From assembly GCA_018105865.1 (NCBI GenBank), contig CM030868.1, positions 1,450,454 through 1,514,453 of the forward strand: a stretch of 64,000 nt of DNA, read 5' to 3'. This DNA comes from Metaphire vulgaris. Its lineage: Eukaryota; Annelida; Clitellata; Crassiclitellata; Megascolecidae. Made by a program: the position numbers and the translations under genes. The notes beneath the pieces were generated by a model. That model saw only the letters and a list, made by a program, of their open reading frames with translations. It was not told the origin of the DNA and ran no database searches. Of this stretch, positions 50,605-61,479 are shown in pieces (position 1 is the stretch's first letter; every line of letters starts with the position of its first letter).

Positions 50605-51245
50605 ACTTACTTACTAGGTAAGCAGCTACGTCACTAACCTATAGTAGTTTTGCTATTGTCGTCTAGGGCTGCGCTAACCGAGTAGTTTATTACTCGAGTA
50701 GTTGGCGAGTAGCTTAACGAGTACTCGAGTACTCGCGTAAAACCGGAAATACATGATTTGCAAACGTTACACGTCACATAATGTGTATTATTTGCTTCAT
50801 GACCCGAATTTAACCAAAGCAGAACGCTAGATACAGTTACATACCAATTTTTCGGATATTCAAGCGTATTCAAGTGTACTGTAGTATAACAGAATTTACA
50901 GAACAGAAACTATTTCGCCGGTACTGGCAAGAAATGTGAGGTCCATACTAGACTTGGCCCACTGACCACTTTAGGCAACATCTTAACTAACAGGGGCATA
51001 ACGATTAAGAATAACCTAAACAAGACTGATTAATAATTTGTAACAAATAAAGGTAGGCCAAATTTTAATTAAATTCTTTGGTTATTCTTTATTTATCTAT
51101 TCTATTATTTATTTAGTTATTATATGCGAGTACTTTGGAGTCGAGTACTCGCGTTACTCGAGTTACTCGGCGCAGCCCTATTGTCGTCTCTAGTCTAGAC
51201 CCGCGTTTTGCCTATGCTCGTTACTACCAATTTATTGACGCCCTA
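50605..51245 (-). mobile_element. 5S-type SINE split by a hAT insertion
   Basis: SINE body sequence (TATAGTAGTTTTGCTATTGTC at the left; CTAGACCCGCGTTTTGCC and CCAATTTATTGACG at the right, minus orientation) is interrupted by the hAT element at 50664-51180. Confidence 0.7.
50664..51180. mobile_element. hAT element, TAGGGCTGCGC termini
   Basis: TAGGGCTGCGCTAACCGAGTA pairs with TACTCGGCGCAGCCCTA. The 8-bp flank TTGTCGTC is perfectly duplicated. Subterminal ACTCGAGTA and TACTCGCG motifs repeat at both ends. No transposase frame is present. Confidence 0.93.
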
Positions 51246-51649
51246 AGCGATGAGCGACCTGTTTGGCCTTCCACACCACGACTGGTGTGGAAGGCCCTGG
51301 ATGGACTCACCCACCAAATACAAGCCGTGCTGACGTTGCAAAGCACTCACAGGAGTCACAGCTCAATGCAGGCTATACAAAGCGCAAAGAATAGCGAACA
51401 CCCACCCAGCAGAGATGTCAAACCACTAAACCCATTAAATCCCACCGGAAATTCCGGACTATGGGTATATTACTCACGCATGGAATATATTGAGAAAAAG
51501 CCGTCTATAACACACATAACCAATAAAACCTTGGAAATGACGAGGAAATTTTCACTAGTGAACGACAACACTAACAGGAAATTTACTCTGGTACTTTACT
51601 CTGGGAAATTTTGTCTGGAAAATTTAAGCCTTTGGGAAATTTAGCTTAC

Positions 51650-52785
51650 TCGCCCAACTTGCAGTCTTTGGTATTTGGAGTCTTTGGATTTGACTCATTT
51701 GACGGCCGATTGGAGGATTAAACGGAAGTCACGAACAATTGCTGTAAACATTTTACATATGTGACAACCACGGATCACAGATTTATAGAAATCCGTGGTG
51801 ACAACGACATTGACATATTGACAAGGGGTATGTTTAATAAATAGATAGACCGACAGTAAGTTTTAATGCTTTCTAGCAAGTTTGCAAATCAGGGTTTTCC
51901 TGGGGATTTTTAAAGGATGTAATCTTTTATCAAAAAGTTGTGGTTGCGATGCCTTTAAAGTTCGTAAGCATTTTAAGAGCGTGCTTAATGAGCATTTTAA
52001 AATTAATTTAGTCAGCAAAATTGTTTTAACAAATGTTATAATCACATCAACGTCTATCCGCTTTTCAAGATACTGTTTCGCCATCTGATCCAGTTCCGTT
52101 CCGGTTCATGGCATCGCTTAAATGGCGCTCGTAAAATCCCAAAAACGATGTACTGGACAACATCATTTTAACACCGGGTCAAGTTTCAGAGTTCACCAGA
52201 AGTTCGATCACGTAAAATTAAGCCACGCACCTGCCGTAAATCTGTAAATTTTATGTAACCTTTTCTTAGAATTGATTAATTATCAGACTTGCATGTTTTA
52301 CGAAAGCACATTTACGTCAGTTCAATTTTAAGTTCGCAATTAGATTCGCAATTAAGTTTTTACATTATTATTATACTCTTCTTTATAAAACTGGTTATGA
52401 GAATTTAACTGTACACAGATCACGTACCCGGAAGAAGTAAGCTCTGCAGGTCTTTAAATGCCCCGAGGCAGAGCGTATCATGTTGCGTCGTCTCCCGACT
52501 TCAGACAAATGACCAGCAAACACGATTAACACCTAACAAGTGATGCTTACAAACATTTCTATTGGTTGATTAAGTGTTTTACAGATGCGCTCTATCATCA
52601 CGACCACGCCCTTAATAGCATTAAAAACCTATCAAATTCAGATTCCGTTGTCTGCGGTTGACCGAAATCGTCTATTGTGATTCCATGCCTTTAATCTCCC
52701 CCCACCGCGCGCTTTAATAAACGGTTACAAATATTGACGCCTAATGCGGCACTTCGTTTATATGTCTGATGAGGAAATGAACGAC
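51650..52785. other. No recognisable feature
   Basis: AT-rich sequence with short unsupported frames on both strands. Confidence 0.5.
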
Positions 52786-52793
52786 CTTAGGAG

Positions 52794-53115
52794 CAGGGAT
52801 ATTTTTACCCCCCCCCCCTAACACCTCCCCAACTTGAGGTCGACACCCCAAAATTTGTGAATGTGACAATGATAAGTATACAACATGCATATTAATTAGC
52901 CCTGGACACCCCCAAATAGAGAAGGATACCCCACCCCCCAACTTTTATCCTGTGATGACCTTTTTTTGCTTGTCAGACTTTTTCGGTAGAGACTTCCAAA
53001 CTCCGACACCCCCAAATTCTCAACCCTACAATACTTGAAAATAACCACCACCACCCCACCTCCGATTTTCTCTACACTCCCTCTCCCCCCATTCACAATC
53101 CTAGAAATAACCCTG
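52794..53115. mobile_element. hAT-type MITE, CAGGGATATTTTTAC family (long copy)
   Basis: CAGGGATATTTTTACCCC and CTAGAAATAACCCTG termini. Flanks CTTAGGAG and CTTACGAG match at 7 of 8 positions. It is longer than its relatives by an internal segment with CACCACCACCCCACC. Confidence 0.87.
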
Positions 53116-53129
53116 CTTACGAGTCTTGA

Positions 53130-54560
53130 GTTTGCAGGTAGACTACCTGGGGTTGAAAATACACGTAAGTAGGATAATCATGTCATCAGAACTAAAAAGA
53201 CACACGTCCCACAGGCATCAAGTATCTTGACAAGTTTTAAAATCAAAAATTTGCACCTTAAAAGTGAAAGTTAGACGAAACCTGTAAAGTTACAATTACA
53301 GTGTAAAATTAAATCATTCGCCAAAGAAATTAAAATCTTAAGCAAAAATCAAGATTGGGATTCGGTAGTTTCGTGATATAAGTATTTGGCGAATCGGGTA
53401 TTGGCGAATGGGGTATTGGCTATCCGGCCCGACCGCCGGAGCTATCCAAGTCCGCCTGTTCGTCCTTTAAAGTGTCGCTCTCCAATAAAACCATGGGTGT
53501 TCATTAAAGCAAGATGCAGTCTGAAAGTTGGGAATTCCATGCCTCGGCCCACATGCTATACCCAGCAAAACCATGGAAATTCCGCTTGAAAATTCTTTTG
53601 CGCACAACAGTTATACGATATTTAAGCCTATATAATCTGATAAAAGAAATACAAATATTGCGGGGTTATTATATTCGTTATCAAAATTTATGGATTCTCT
53701 TGAGTCCTTTCAATGTATACATAAACCTATAATAGGACAGAGAGCTCAAAAGCTAGAGCAAAATGATGTATCTGTTGTTTTGACAGTGCCCATCTGTTTT
53801 CATTGTCAAAACAATGGCTGATAGACACCAGAATCGATATAAAGTATCTCGTTGTAAGCATCTGCTTAAAATAGCAGATTTAGCAGGTTTTCATAGCAAT
53901 TTTAAAAAGCGACATAAATACATAGCCTACCTTGTGAATCTTAAGCTAAACGCTGACTAATTTTACTAATTCGTTTTTAATGCATTTGCCGTGAGGCAGA
54001 ACCGATAATGAAAATGTTATCCAAATAACCCTAATCTAGATAATGTGTATCCTTGGGAACTTCCTCTTTGTATTTTATTCCTATGTAACAGATTATAATA
54101 TGCGCAGATAGGTATAACCACTGATGGGTAAGCAGGAAATTATAGATCTTAAGATAGCGCAAAATATAAACCGAAACTGGAATTGAGTTTCATAGCCAGG
54201 AAAAGATCTACCACAGGTCTACTTTCTGGAAAATATCTACTCTGGATGGGTTTAGACGCAGACGCTACTAAACATTTACATCAAAGCACTGCACTGCAGT
54301 CGAAATTGAAATAGGCAATATGGAAGACTGTTGTAGAATTACAATAGGCTATACCCATTATACTTTAAAACGGATCTATAAATATATTTTTTGTATGTCT
54401 TGCTCGCTCTGTTAGGTCTAGCAAATGCTATATGCATGAATAATTTAATTTAGTCTGACGTGAGCTGGGGCATGCGGCCCCATGGACTTCATTTGGGTAG
54501 TCCATGGCTGGCAAACGATGGCTGTAGCCTGCGGATAAGTTGTTACCGTCCGCATAATTA
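53130..54560. other. No recognisable feature
   Basis: Only a short GGCGAATCGGGTATTGGCG direct repeat near 53388-53420 stands out. The frames seen are not supported. Confidence 0.45.
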
Positions 54561-54569
54561 TTCCGGATT

Positions 54570-54701
54570 CAGTGGCGTAGCGAGGGTGTCCGGCGCATCG
54601 TGGATGGCTAAAGGACAGAACAGAACTGTTTCAACGCTGAGTAGATCACAGCCCTTCTTCAAGGGCATCTGCCATACCTGCCATACCTAGATACGCCACT
54701 G
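54570..54701. mobile_element. hAT-like MITE, CAGTGGCGTAGCG termini, no duplication seen
   Basis: CAGTGGCGTAGCGAGG and TAGATACGCCACTG form an inverted pair, but TCCGGATT and CTATATAT flanks do not match. Confidence 0.6.
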
Positions 54702-55491
54702 CTATATATCCCGGCGGTCAAAAATTGATTGTTTAGGCCTACGTCAACCGTCACTATAGTGTTCATAAATTTTAGCCTATGAATAAATAGTACATGTCGC
54801 TGCTTTATGAAGAACACTTTGTGAAGAATAATGTGAGTGTAAACAATTAATTTGTGGCATGTCTATAGTTATGTGTCTACATACCTGTTAGTGACCCACG
54901 CAGAGAACTGAATAGGTCCATAAGTCATGGTGTCCTATATTAGGTTATATATCTAACAGGAGAGTCTTGCTGTCATGTGATAGTTGTTGCATAGTTACAA
55001 AGCAAAAACATTAGGCGTTTGCATATATCTCACGATTCCAATGAACCCTTCAGTAATTCTATAGAACTCTGCATACTTGAATGATTAACCTGACCATGCA
55101 CGTTTGCTATTTCACACGGCGCGTCTGCTGTATATTCTGAAAACAGGACTAAGTCCTTTAGGCTACTCTCATGTGACTATTTAGCGAACTTTGCTATCTG
55201 ACTGCGTGACCAGTGCATGATAACTCCTGCAGTTTAGCAATCAACCAATGTCTTGCCCTTCTTAGGCCTATTTATTTTCAAGTTTATAGCATATGATATC
55301 ACTTGAGTCTTTTTAATTTTTATGCTGACGTCTTTGCGAAAATTGATAGCCTATCTTTGACATATGGCAGAATAAAAATTAGAGTTCGAATGCCAACAGT
55401 TTCATTTTCATTTTCTCCAGTGTCGTTTCCACCATGTTGATGACTGGGAATGCGTCACCCAACGGAGTTTTGTTGCTTGTCAACATATTTT

Positions 55492-55687
55492 GGTACTTGT
55501 TAGTTATCTGCTACCATTTGCCATTTGCCAACCGGGGCGTCGCGTCGGCCCGGCTTGGACCAACCCTAACCCTATAACCCTAACCCCACAAAGGATGTGT
55601 ACGGGCGCGACGCGACGCCCCTTTGTTCTACCGGCAGCGGTGGGCGTTTGCCGGTTGGCAAATGGTAGCAGATAACTAACAAGTACC
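55492..55687. mobile_element. MITE with 36-bp TIRs and a telomere-like core
   Basis: GGTACTTGTTAGTTATCTGC at the left continues into CTACCATTTGCC and CCAACCGG. The inverse is at the right end. The 8-bp flank CATATTTT is perfectly duplicated. The centre contains CCCTAACCCTATAACCCTAA, followed by GCGACGCGACGCCCC, which pairs with GGGGCGTCGCGTCGG on the left side. Confidence 0.9.
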
Positions 55688-55759
55688 CATATTTTTCGTA
55701 AGCTTTTTTGAAATTGAAAAACTTTTACATTCGGCGAACTGAATACCGCGGATGCGCGA

Positions 55760-56042
55760 CAGTGACGTCATTTAGGGGAGTAGAGGGGCCGTTGACCCCG
55801 GATTTTTAAAGGAAAAATTTGTCGCGAATGTTAGTAGTTTTTAGTTTTTAAATGCAAATTTAGCAAGGAGATAAAAAGAACCGACAAGCAAAAAAGGTCA
55901 TCAACCCTCTAAAGAAGTCTGAGGACGGGTAGTGATTAATCCCATAAAAAGACTGAGAAGCAAAAAAGGTAATCAACATTTTCAAAAACTTGTTAGGTCG
56001 AAAGTCTTCCCCCCCCCTGAAAACAGTGAAATGATGTCCCTG
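55760..56042. mobile_element. hAT-type MITE, CAGTGACGTCATTT termini
   Basis: CAGTGACGTCATTTAGG pairs with AAATGATGTCCCTG. Flanks ATGCGCGA and ATGCGCGG match at 7 of 8 positions. The interior repeats GACAAGCAAAAAAGGT-type blocks. Confidence 0.88.
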
Positions 56043-56204
56043 ATGCGCGGTGACCTCTTTTTGCTTGTCAGCCCATTTTACGGTAAATGTAGAAAAATAT
56101 TCTCAATATACTGTGGATGAGGTTTTTCTGCTTGTCAACCTTTCCGGAAGGTTTATTAACATTTAGCAGGCAAAACACTAAGAAGAATTAATTTTTTTCT
56201 TTCA

Positions 56205-56287
56205 TGGACATTTGATATGAACCTTACAAAGCGACGCAAGACAGAGACGAATAGAGGAGGCAAACTCAGAATGTAATAGTACAGAGC

Positions 56288-56340
<53 letters not shown>

Positions 56341-56358
56341 TATATATATCGGCTCTGA
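56205..56358. repeat. LINE tail plus inverted repeat around a TA run
   Basis: A LINE 3' remnant (CCTTACAAAGCGACGCAAGAC) is followed by CAGAGCCGATATATA, a TA run and TATATCGGCTCTG. Confidence 0.7.
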
Positions 56359-56900
56359 ATAGTAGGCGGATTAGAAATATGGACCAATAAGCTCTTGTCT
56401 TGTCCTACACGTAAACTGCCAATCACCTAAACCTCAGTTGCCTGTTGCCTGGTAAACGCAAATCCTATTTTGTCGATTGCTCTATACCCTCTCCTCTCTT
56501 CTCTCTCTCTCTCCCTCCCTCTATTCTCTCTCTGTCTTGCGATCCTCTCCCCCTCTTTGAACCAATACGCAGCAACTGCGACCAACGTCGTCGACCAACC
56601 TAGGCTGTAAGCACACACAACGTCACAATACTCCTCCCATCCACTATTGCTGGGCAAAATATGCAACTTTAACATGTCTGAAAAGCACGCCGTAGATACG
56701 ACGCTCTTGCAGTGGGTTTTCTGCTCGTATCGCGAACTGTTCTGGTCATCCCGGTAAGTGAGAATGTGTTGCATTCGCTGTAGGCTATATAAACAGACTC
56801 TGAGTTAATAAATGGAAACAGTTGAAGATTGACCTTGACATGGTTGGACGGAAACTGGTGCCACCATTTATTAAGCGCAATAAGTTCTGTGTTTTAATGG
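56340..56900. repeat. Dispersed repeat R2, inverted copy
   Basis: Reverse-complement match to 7390-8070, including AGTAGGCGGATTAGAAATATGG, the TC-rich tract at 56490-56550, CCGGTAAGTGAGAATGTGTTGC and ATTTATTAAGCGCAATAAG. The 115-residue minus frame belongs to the repeat. Confidence 0.75.
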
Positions 56901-56914
56901 TTACTAGCTCTGCC

Positions 56915-57201
56915 CAGGAACGTCATTGGGGGGGCAGAGGGGCCGTTGCCCCTGATTTTTAGGGAAAAATTTTTCGCGAATGTTTGTCTTTTAGTTTTGA
57001 AATGCAAACTGATTAAAAAGATCAAAAGACTGAAGCAAACAAAAAAAGGTTGACCCTCTAATGAGGTCTGATGTTACGTGTCGAGTGATTAATCCCATAA
57101 AAACCACAAAAGGCTGACAAGCAAAAAAGGTAATAAACTTTTTCACAAACTTGTCAGGTCGAAAGTATCTTGCCCCGAAAATCAGTGAAATGACGTCCCT
57201 G
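56915..57201. mobile_element. hAT-type MITE, CAGGxACGTCATT termini
   Basis: CAGGAACGTCATTGGGG pairs with AAATGACGTCCCTG. Perfect 8-bp duplication GCTCTGCC. Its interior is related to the copy at 55760. Confidence 0.92.
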
Positions 57202-57228
57202 GCTCTGCCCTTGTTCATTTAGTTAGGT

Positions 57229-57560
57229 CAGAGGTGTCAAACATACGGCCGGCGAATGCTTTTCAGCCGACCCTCGTGTAAGTGGCTGAATGCAAGACAA
57301 AACTTGATGTTTGAGCAAAGTTACTTTATTTAACGCCTGCTAAAAGTACATATGTGAAAATCGGAAATTACATATATGAAACTCAAATGTTTTACATACG
57401 ATAGAATTAAATAAAAATTTTGGAAACAAATGTGTGTGTGCGCGTTATAGGCCTACTGTAGGCCTAGTTCGTGTTAATGCTATGTACAAATCCGACCCGC
57501 GACAACCACACAGACTTTTATGTGGCCCGCGATATGAAATGAGCTTATTTGACACCTCTG
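57229..57560. mobile_element. hAT-type element, CAGAGGTGTCAAA termini
   Basis: CAGAGGTGTCAAAC pairs with TTTGACACCTCTG. Flanks AGTTAGGT and AGTTAAGT match at 7 of 8 positions. CGGCCGGCG and TGGCCCGCGA lie near the ends. It starts 28 bases after the previous MITE. Confidence 0.9.
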
Positions 57561-58470
57561 AGTTAAGTAGTATTTCGGTGTGAAGATTTCTTATTGGGTC
57601 TGAAGCAGGCAAAGACTATACGAGAGATTTACTTTGCTTGACTATGTGAAATCTTATCTAAAAGCATGACCTGGCGATTAAGAAAGACACTGTTATGATG
57701 AGTTTTATGAATTTCTGTAGGCCAGTTGACCTCACCGTAATTAGGAAAAAAACTTAGGGGAGGGAAGGGATGAAATATAGGCGTTGTCCCTCCCCATTTT
57801 TCATCCAAGTTAACGCCCGAGTTATATAATCAGTGATCGAGTTTTATAAAACGCAGAGGATACTCCCACCAAAAATTTCTTAACTTCGTTGGTAGTCTTA
57901 CATTCGAAACTAGACTTATGATTTAAGTGGGGGTTGGTCTCCACTCCCCCAATAGGCCCCGGGACAGTTCAAATTTTTGATATCAGCTCTTCCGGTCCTG
58001 CGAACAATAAGCATTATATACATAGCTGGGTATGTGACTGTGAAAATTTCTTGCCTATATCTATTTATACCATCTGTAAAACCATGCTCTTTATATGAAG
58101 AAAACCATCAAACCCATCCACAAAACCATCTACAGCTGCAGCTGAGTTCAATCTTGATTGCTTTATCGCACTTGTCACGGAAGCACGCCCCTGGGGTTAA
58201 CCTCCCACTGAGCAAAGCTCGAGAGCTTTTTAAAAATTTGAATGGCTTGCGTGATTTTTTCCCTAATCTTTCTAAGCTTACGTGGTAAAAGCGCGTGAGA
58301 CCATTTCCTTCCGTAGAAATCCACGGTGCAGGAACTGACTGATCATCCCTTCTTATAGCACCACAGAAGGCACCTGAGGGGCACACTAGGACATCCGCGT
58401 TTTTCTCGTGATGTAATTTAACGAATTGAATACAGTTTACGCTTTTAGATTCTTTGGGTATAGTAGGCGT

Positions 58471-59376
58471 CAGTGATGTTAACAAGGACCGACCCCCCAA
58501 GGACGAGGATAAGGACAAGGACCGACCCTCCAAGGACGAGGATAAGGACAAGGACCGAACCCCCAAGGACGAGGATAAGGACGAGGACCGACCCTCCAAG
58601 GACGAGGACAAGGACGAGGACTTACCCTGCAAGCACAAGGACCACAAGGACTGACCCCCAAGGACAAGGATCAAGGACAAGGACCAACCTCTGTCAGACA
58701 AAAAAGTCAGAAAGGAAAAAACCAAACACAATTTCATTTCGAATCACAAAATTAGAAAAGCAAAAAAAATTTTAATCATAATGTAGTCAACATCAATGCT
58801 GCATTTCAAATGCGCCTTTGACTTTAGCCAGCCATCTAGCTATGTTACTGCGCTTAAGAAATTGTCAAGTTTAATAATAATAATAATAATAATAAATGAA
58901 AAAGTGTTTCCAGCAGCTGATCAGTCATGCACACACGGTGAGGTCTAATTATGAGACCACTTTGCAAAAACACTCGTTCAACTGGAGCCGACGTCGCAGG
59001 GAAACAAAGAATTCTGCTAAAGAATCAACTGGTATTATAAAGGAAACAATGACTAAACATTTAGAGTAACTCAAAACAAGTATGTAGCCAAAATATAAAT
59101 CCACATACTACTCTTAACTTGGAACATAATTATCAGTACAATTGAAAATGGTATACAAGTAATTTGGTCCTTATAAGGACTTTTCAAGGACTAAGTTACA
59201 AGGACCAGGACAAGGACCGATCTGCAAGGACGAGGATAAGGACGAGGACCGAACCCCCAAGGACGAGGATAAGGACGAGGACTGACCCCCCAAGGACGAG
59301 GACAAGGACAAGGACTTCAAGTTGGTCCTTAAGGAGTCCTTAAGGACAAGGACCAGGACAAGGATTAACATCACTG
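58471..59376. mobile_element. hAT-type element with AAGGAC minisatellite ends
   Basis: CAGTGATGTTAACAAGGACC pairs with GGATTAACATCACTG. The 8-bp flank GTAGGCGT is perfectly duplicated. Both subterminal regions consist of about 33-bp units (AAGGACCGACCCCCCAAGGA, then CGAGGATAAGGAC), about five on the left and three to four on the right. The left array opens several Asp/Lys-rich frames, which are artefacts. A LINE 3' tail (58795-58895) has inserted between the arrays. Confidence 0.9.
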
Positions 59377-59868
59377 GTAGGCGTCAGTGTGGTATTGTCA
59401 TTTTCTTTGTACATTATAAATTAAGAAAACTCAAAATAGACCGGTTTTCGACACACCCTGTAGGCCCTATATGTAAGTGTGGCATTTCAAAACATCTGGA
59501 TCTAATCATCTACATATTTCTGCGATAATAATTGCGACGCGCCTTGCCAACTCACGAACTTCTCAAAAGGACGTCAATTGTGTAGGCTACGGTCTGCTGA
59601 TGATTACAAGCATAGTTACCAGCATTCAACACGTTTCCTACGCTTATTTTTAGTCACGAGCATGTCTCAACTTGCGTCATACTGCTGTGCCTACGATGTT
59701 TGGCGAAGCTGCCGTTGGCAGTGAGCTGGCGTCTAAACAATGCGATCGATGTTGCCAAAACAAACTGAAGGAATTGCCTAGAAGCAATGGGCCCTAACAC
59801 AATGACAAGCATTGGCAATTCGTGAAATAGTTTGACCCTCCCCTATTCGCATGGTCATGTTCTACATC

Positions 59869-60143
59869 GCCTGAAAAGGCTTTAGGACCGTGGACCAGTT
59901 GGGTAAAACCCAAGTCCTCAAACTGAATAACATTGATCTCAATGTGTTCGCATTGCGGATCTGATCTCCGTTTGAGCATCATCAGCCAGGCATGCAGTGT
60001 ATTACTTCTACTCTACTTATTCGCTATTGCCATCTGGCGAGTGAAGGCCGAGCCAACCTTATGGACTACTGCGGGTATCGAACTTGCGACCTTCGAGGCC
60101 TGAAAAGGCTTTAGGACCGTGGACCAGTTGGGTAAGACCCAAG
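59869..60143. repeat. 46-bp direct repeat pair
   Basis: GCCTGAAAAGGCTTTAGGAC continuing through CGTGGACCAGTTGGGTAA to ACCCAAG occurs at 59869-59914 and 60098-60143 with one difference. The second copy lies inside the tRNA-headed SINE. Confidence 0.9.
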
Positions 60144-60186
60144 CTCAAGACGTCAATGTTGTTACCACTTTGCTAACTTCCCGTCG
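59935..60186 (-). mobile_element. tRNA-headed SINE carrying an insertion between A and B boxes
   Basis: On the minus strand GACGGGAAGTTAGCAAAGTG, then the 46-bp repeat, then CGCAAGTTCGATACCCGC and GGAGATCAGATCCGC. The tail is diverged. Confidence 0.78.
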
Positions 60187-60189
60187 AAA

Positions 60190-60765
60190 TATCAATAGAC
60201 TCAGGCCATCGTTGCTTATCACTTTATGACTTTAAAAAGAAATAGGCCTGCAATTAATTCAACATAACGTTAGTCATGGTTAAGAGGTAACTCTATTAGG
60301 CTTAACGCAGACTGACTAAAATTTTGCTCATATTGAAAAGATCCCTTAATTACAGTATATAGTATTTTTCTGTCATGTATTCATCATACTACTTTGCACA
60401 AAAGTCATGACAGATAACAATGCACTTAACTCATAGGAAATTTAGCTTATCAAATGGTTGAACAAAAGCAATCTTTGTCATACAGTGCATACTTATTAGG
60501 CCTATTATTAATAATTTAAGAACAATTGGGTTTGAGGAGTATAGATGACGTTTAGAATGGCTATGACATTGACGCAAACGACAAGTCATGCTCAAACTAT
60601 CCAACAATCGCATTACAGAAGATCATTTGCTTCTGTTAGTGCGATTATGGGTTTGGCAGATCGAGTTTCCACGGATTTAATTAAAACTTCGGTGTCGGAC
60701 GATATGAAAACTGAGCCCGCCCATTTTGAGACATGCTTAGTGTGTCACAGGGCGAAATTTTGTAC
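60190..60765. other. No recognisable feature
   Basis: Two overlapping frames of 60-75 residues on opposite strands have no motif. Nothing supported. Confidence 0.45.
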
Positions 60766-60778
60766 AAATTAATACGGT

Positions 60779-61000
60779 CAGGGCCGTCGAGGGAAAATAC
60801 TGACCGCGGGACAAATATTGAGAACTTACAAAAAAATATTGACAAGCAAAAAAGGTTAACCTTTAACCTCATGTTAAATAAATGATGACAAGCGAAATAG
60901 AAGATCGTCACTGATTTTTTTCCTGGTTAGCGCGGGCCCTTTGTTTATCGCCGAGCCCGGGTAAAAAAGTTACCCTCTGTCCCCCTTCTCGTCGGCCCTG
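60779..61000. mobile_element. hAT-type MITE, CAGGGCCGTCGA termini
   Basis: CAGGGCCGTCGAGGG pairs with CTCGTCGGCCCTG. Perfect 8-bp duplication AATACGGT. It contains GACAAGCAAAAAAGG as in the ACGTCATT family. Confidence 0.93.
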
Positions 61001-61009
61001 AATACGGTG

Positions 61010-61457
61010 GCAATGGTCTCCGAATTCTACCTTGGCATGTTAGAATTGGTGTTATACACAGGCACAACAACGACGACGACGACGACGACGATGATAATGA
61101 TTAAACTTCTATGAAACCTGCTAAATGAACAAAATTGTAAGTATGTTGTCTAGCGGTAATGTTAAATGCTGTCTATTGTAGAAGCTTCACAGCGGATCTG
61201 CGGAAGTTTCATCTGCGATTTATATATATAATTCCCACCAGATATATCGGCAATGTTGTGTAAAATGAGTCTCCAACAAATTGCAAGATATCCATGCGGT
61301 TTCAGCATATGGATATAGAAAAATATGGCCTTACAGCATTGCAGTATCGCAAACAAAGACTCAAACCTTTAAAACCTGTTAGGAATCCTTCGGTCCATTT
61401 AATTAAGTTCTCTCGATTGAATATCTACAAATTTGAATTAACCTGAGAATCAGTGTG
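61010..61457. other. Upstream region of gene D
   Basis: A (GAC)n run at about 61070-61090, then AT-rich sequence. It is unrelated to the region upstream of gene C, so the promoter was not part of the duplication. No promoter motif is identified. Confidence 0.5.
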
Positions 61458-61479
61458 CAAATCTTTCCAATCATCTAAA

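Noticed and set aside
51135..51644. 169-residue ORF
   Set aside because: It starts inside a hAT terminal repeat, crosses a SINE fragment, and has no recognisable motif.
56427..56774. 115-residue minus-strand ORF starting MQHILTYRD
   Set aside because: A similar start occurs at 7515, which looked like conservation, but both lie in the dispersed R2 repeat and diverge and break soon after.
58108..58775. Ser/Leu-rich 209-residue and Asp/Lys-rich frames
   Set aside because: They depend on the AAGGAC minisatellite inside a hAT-type element.
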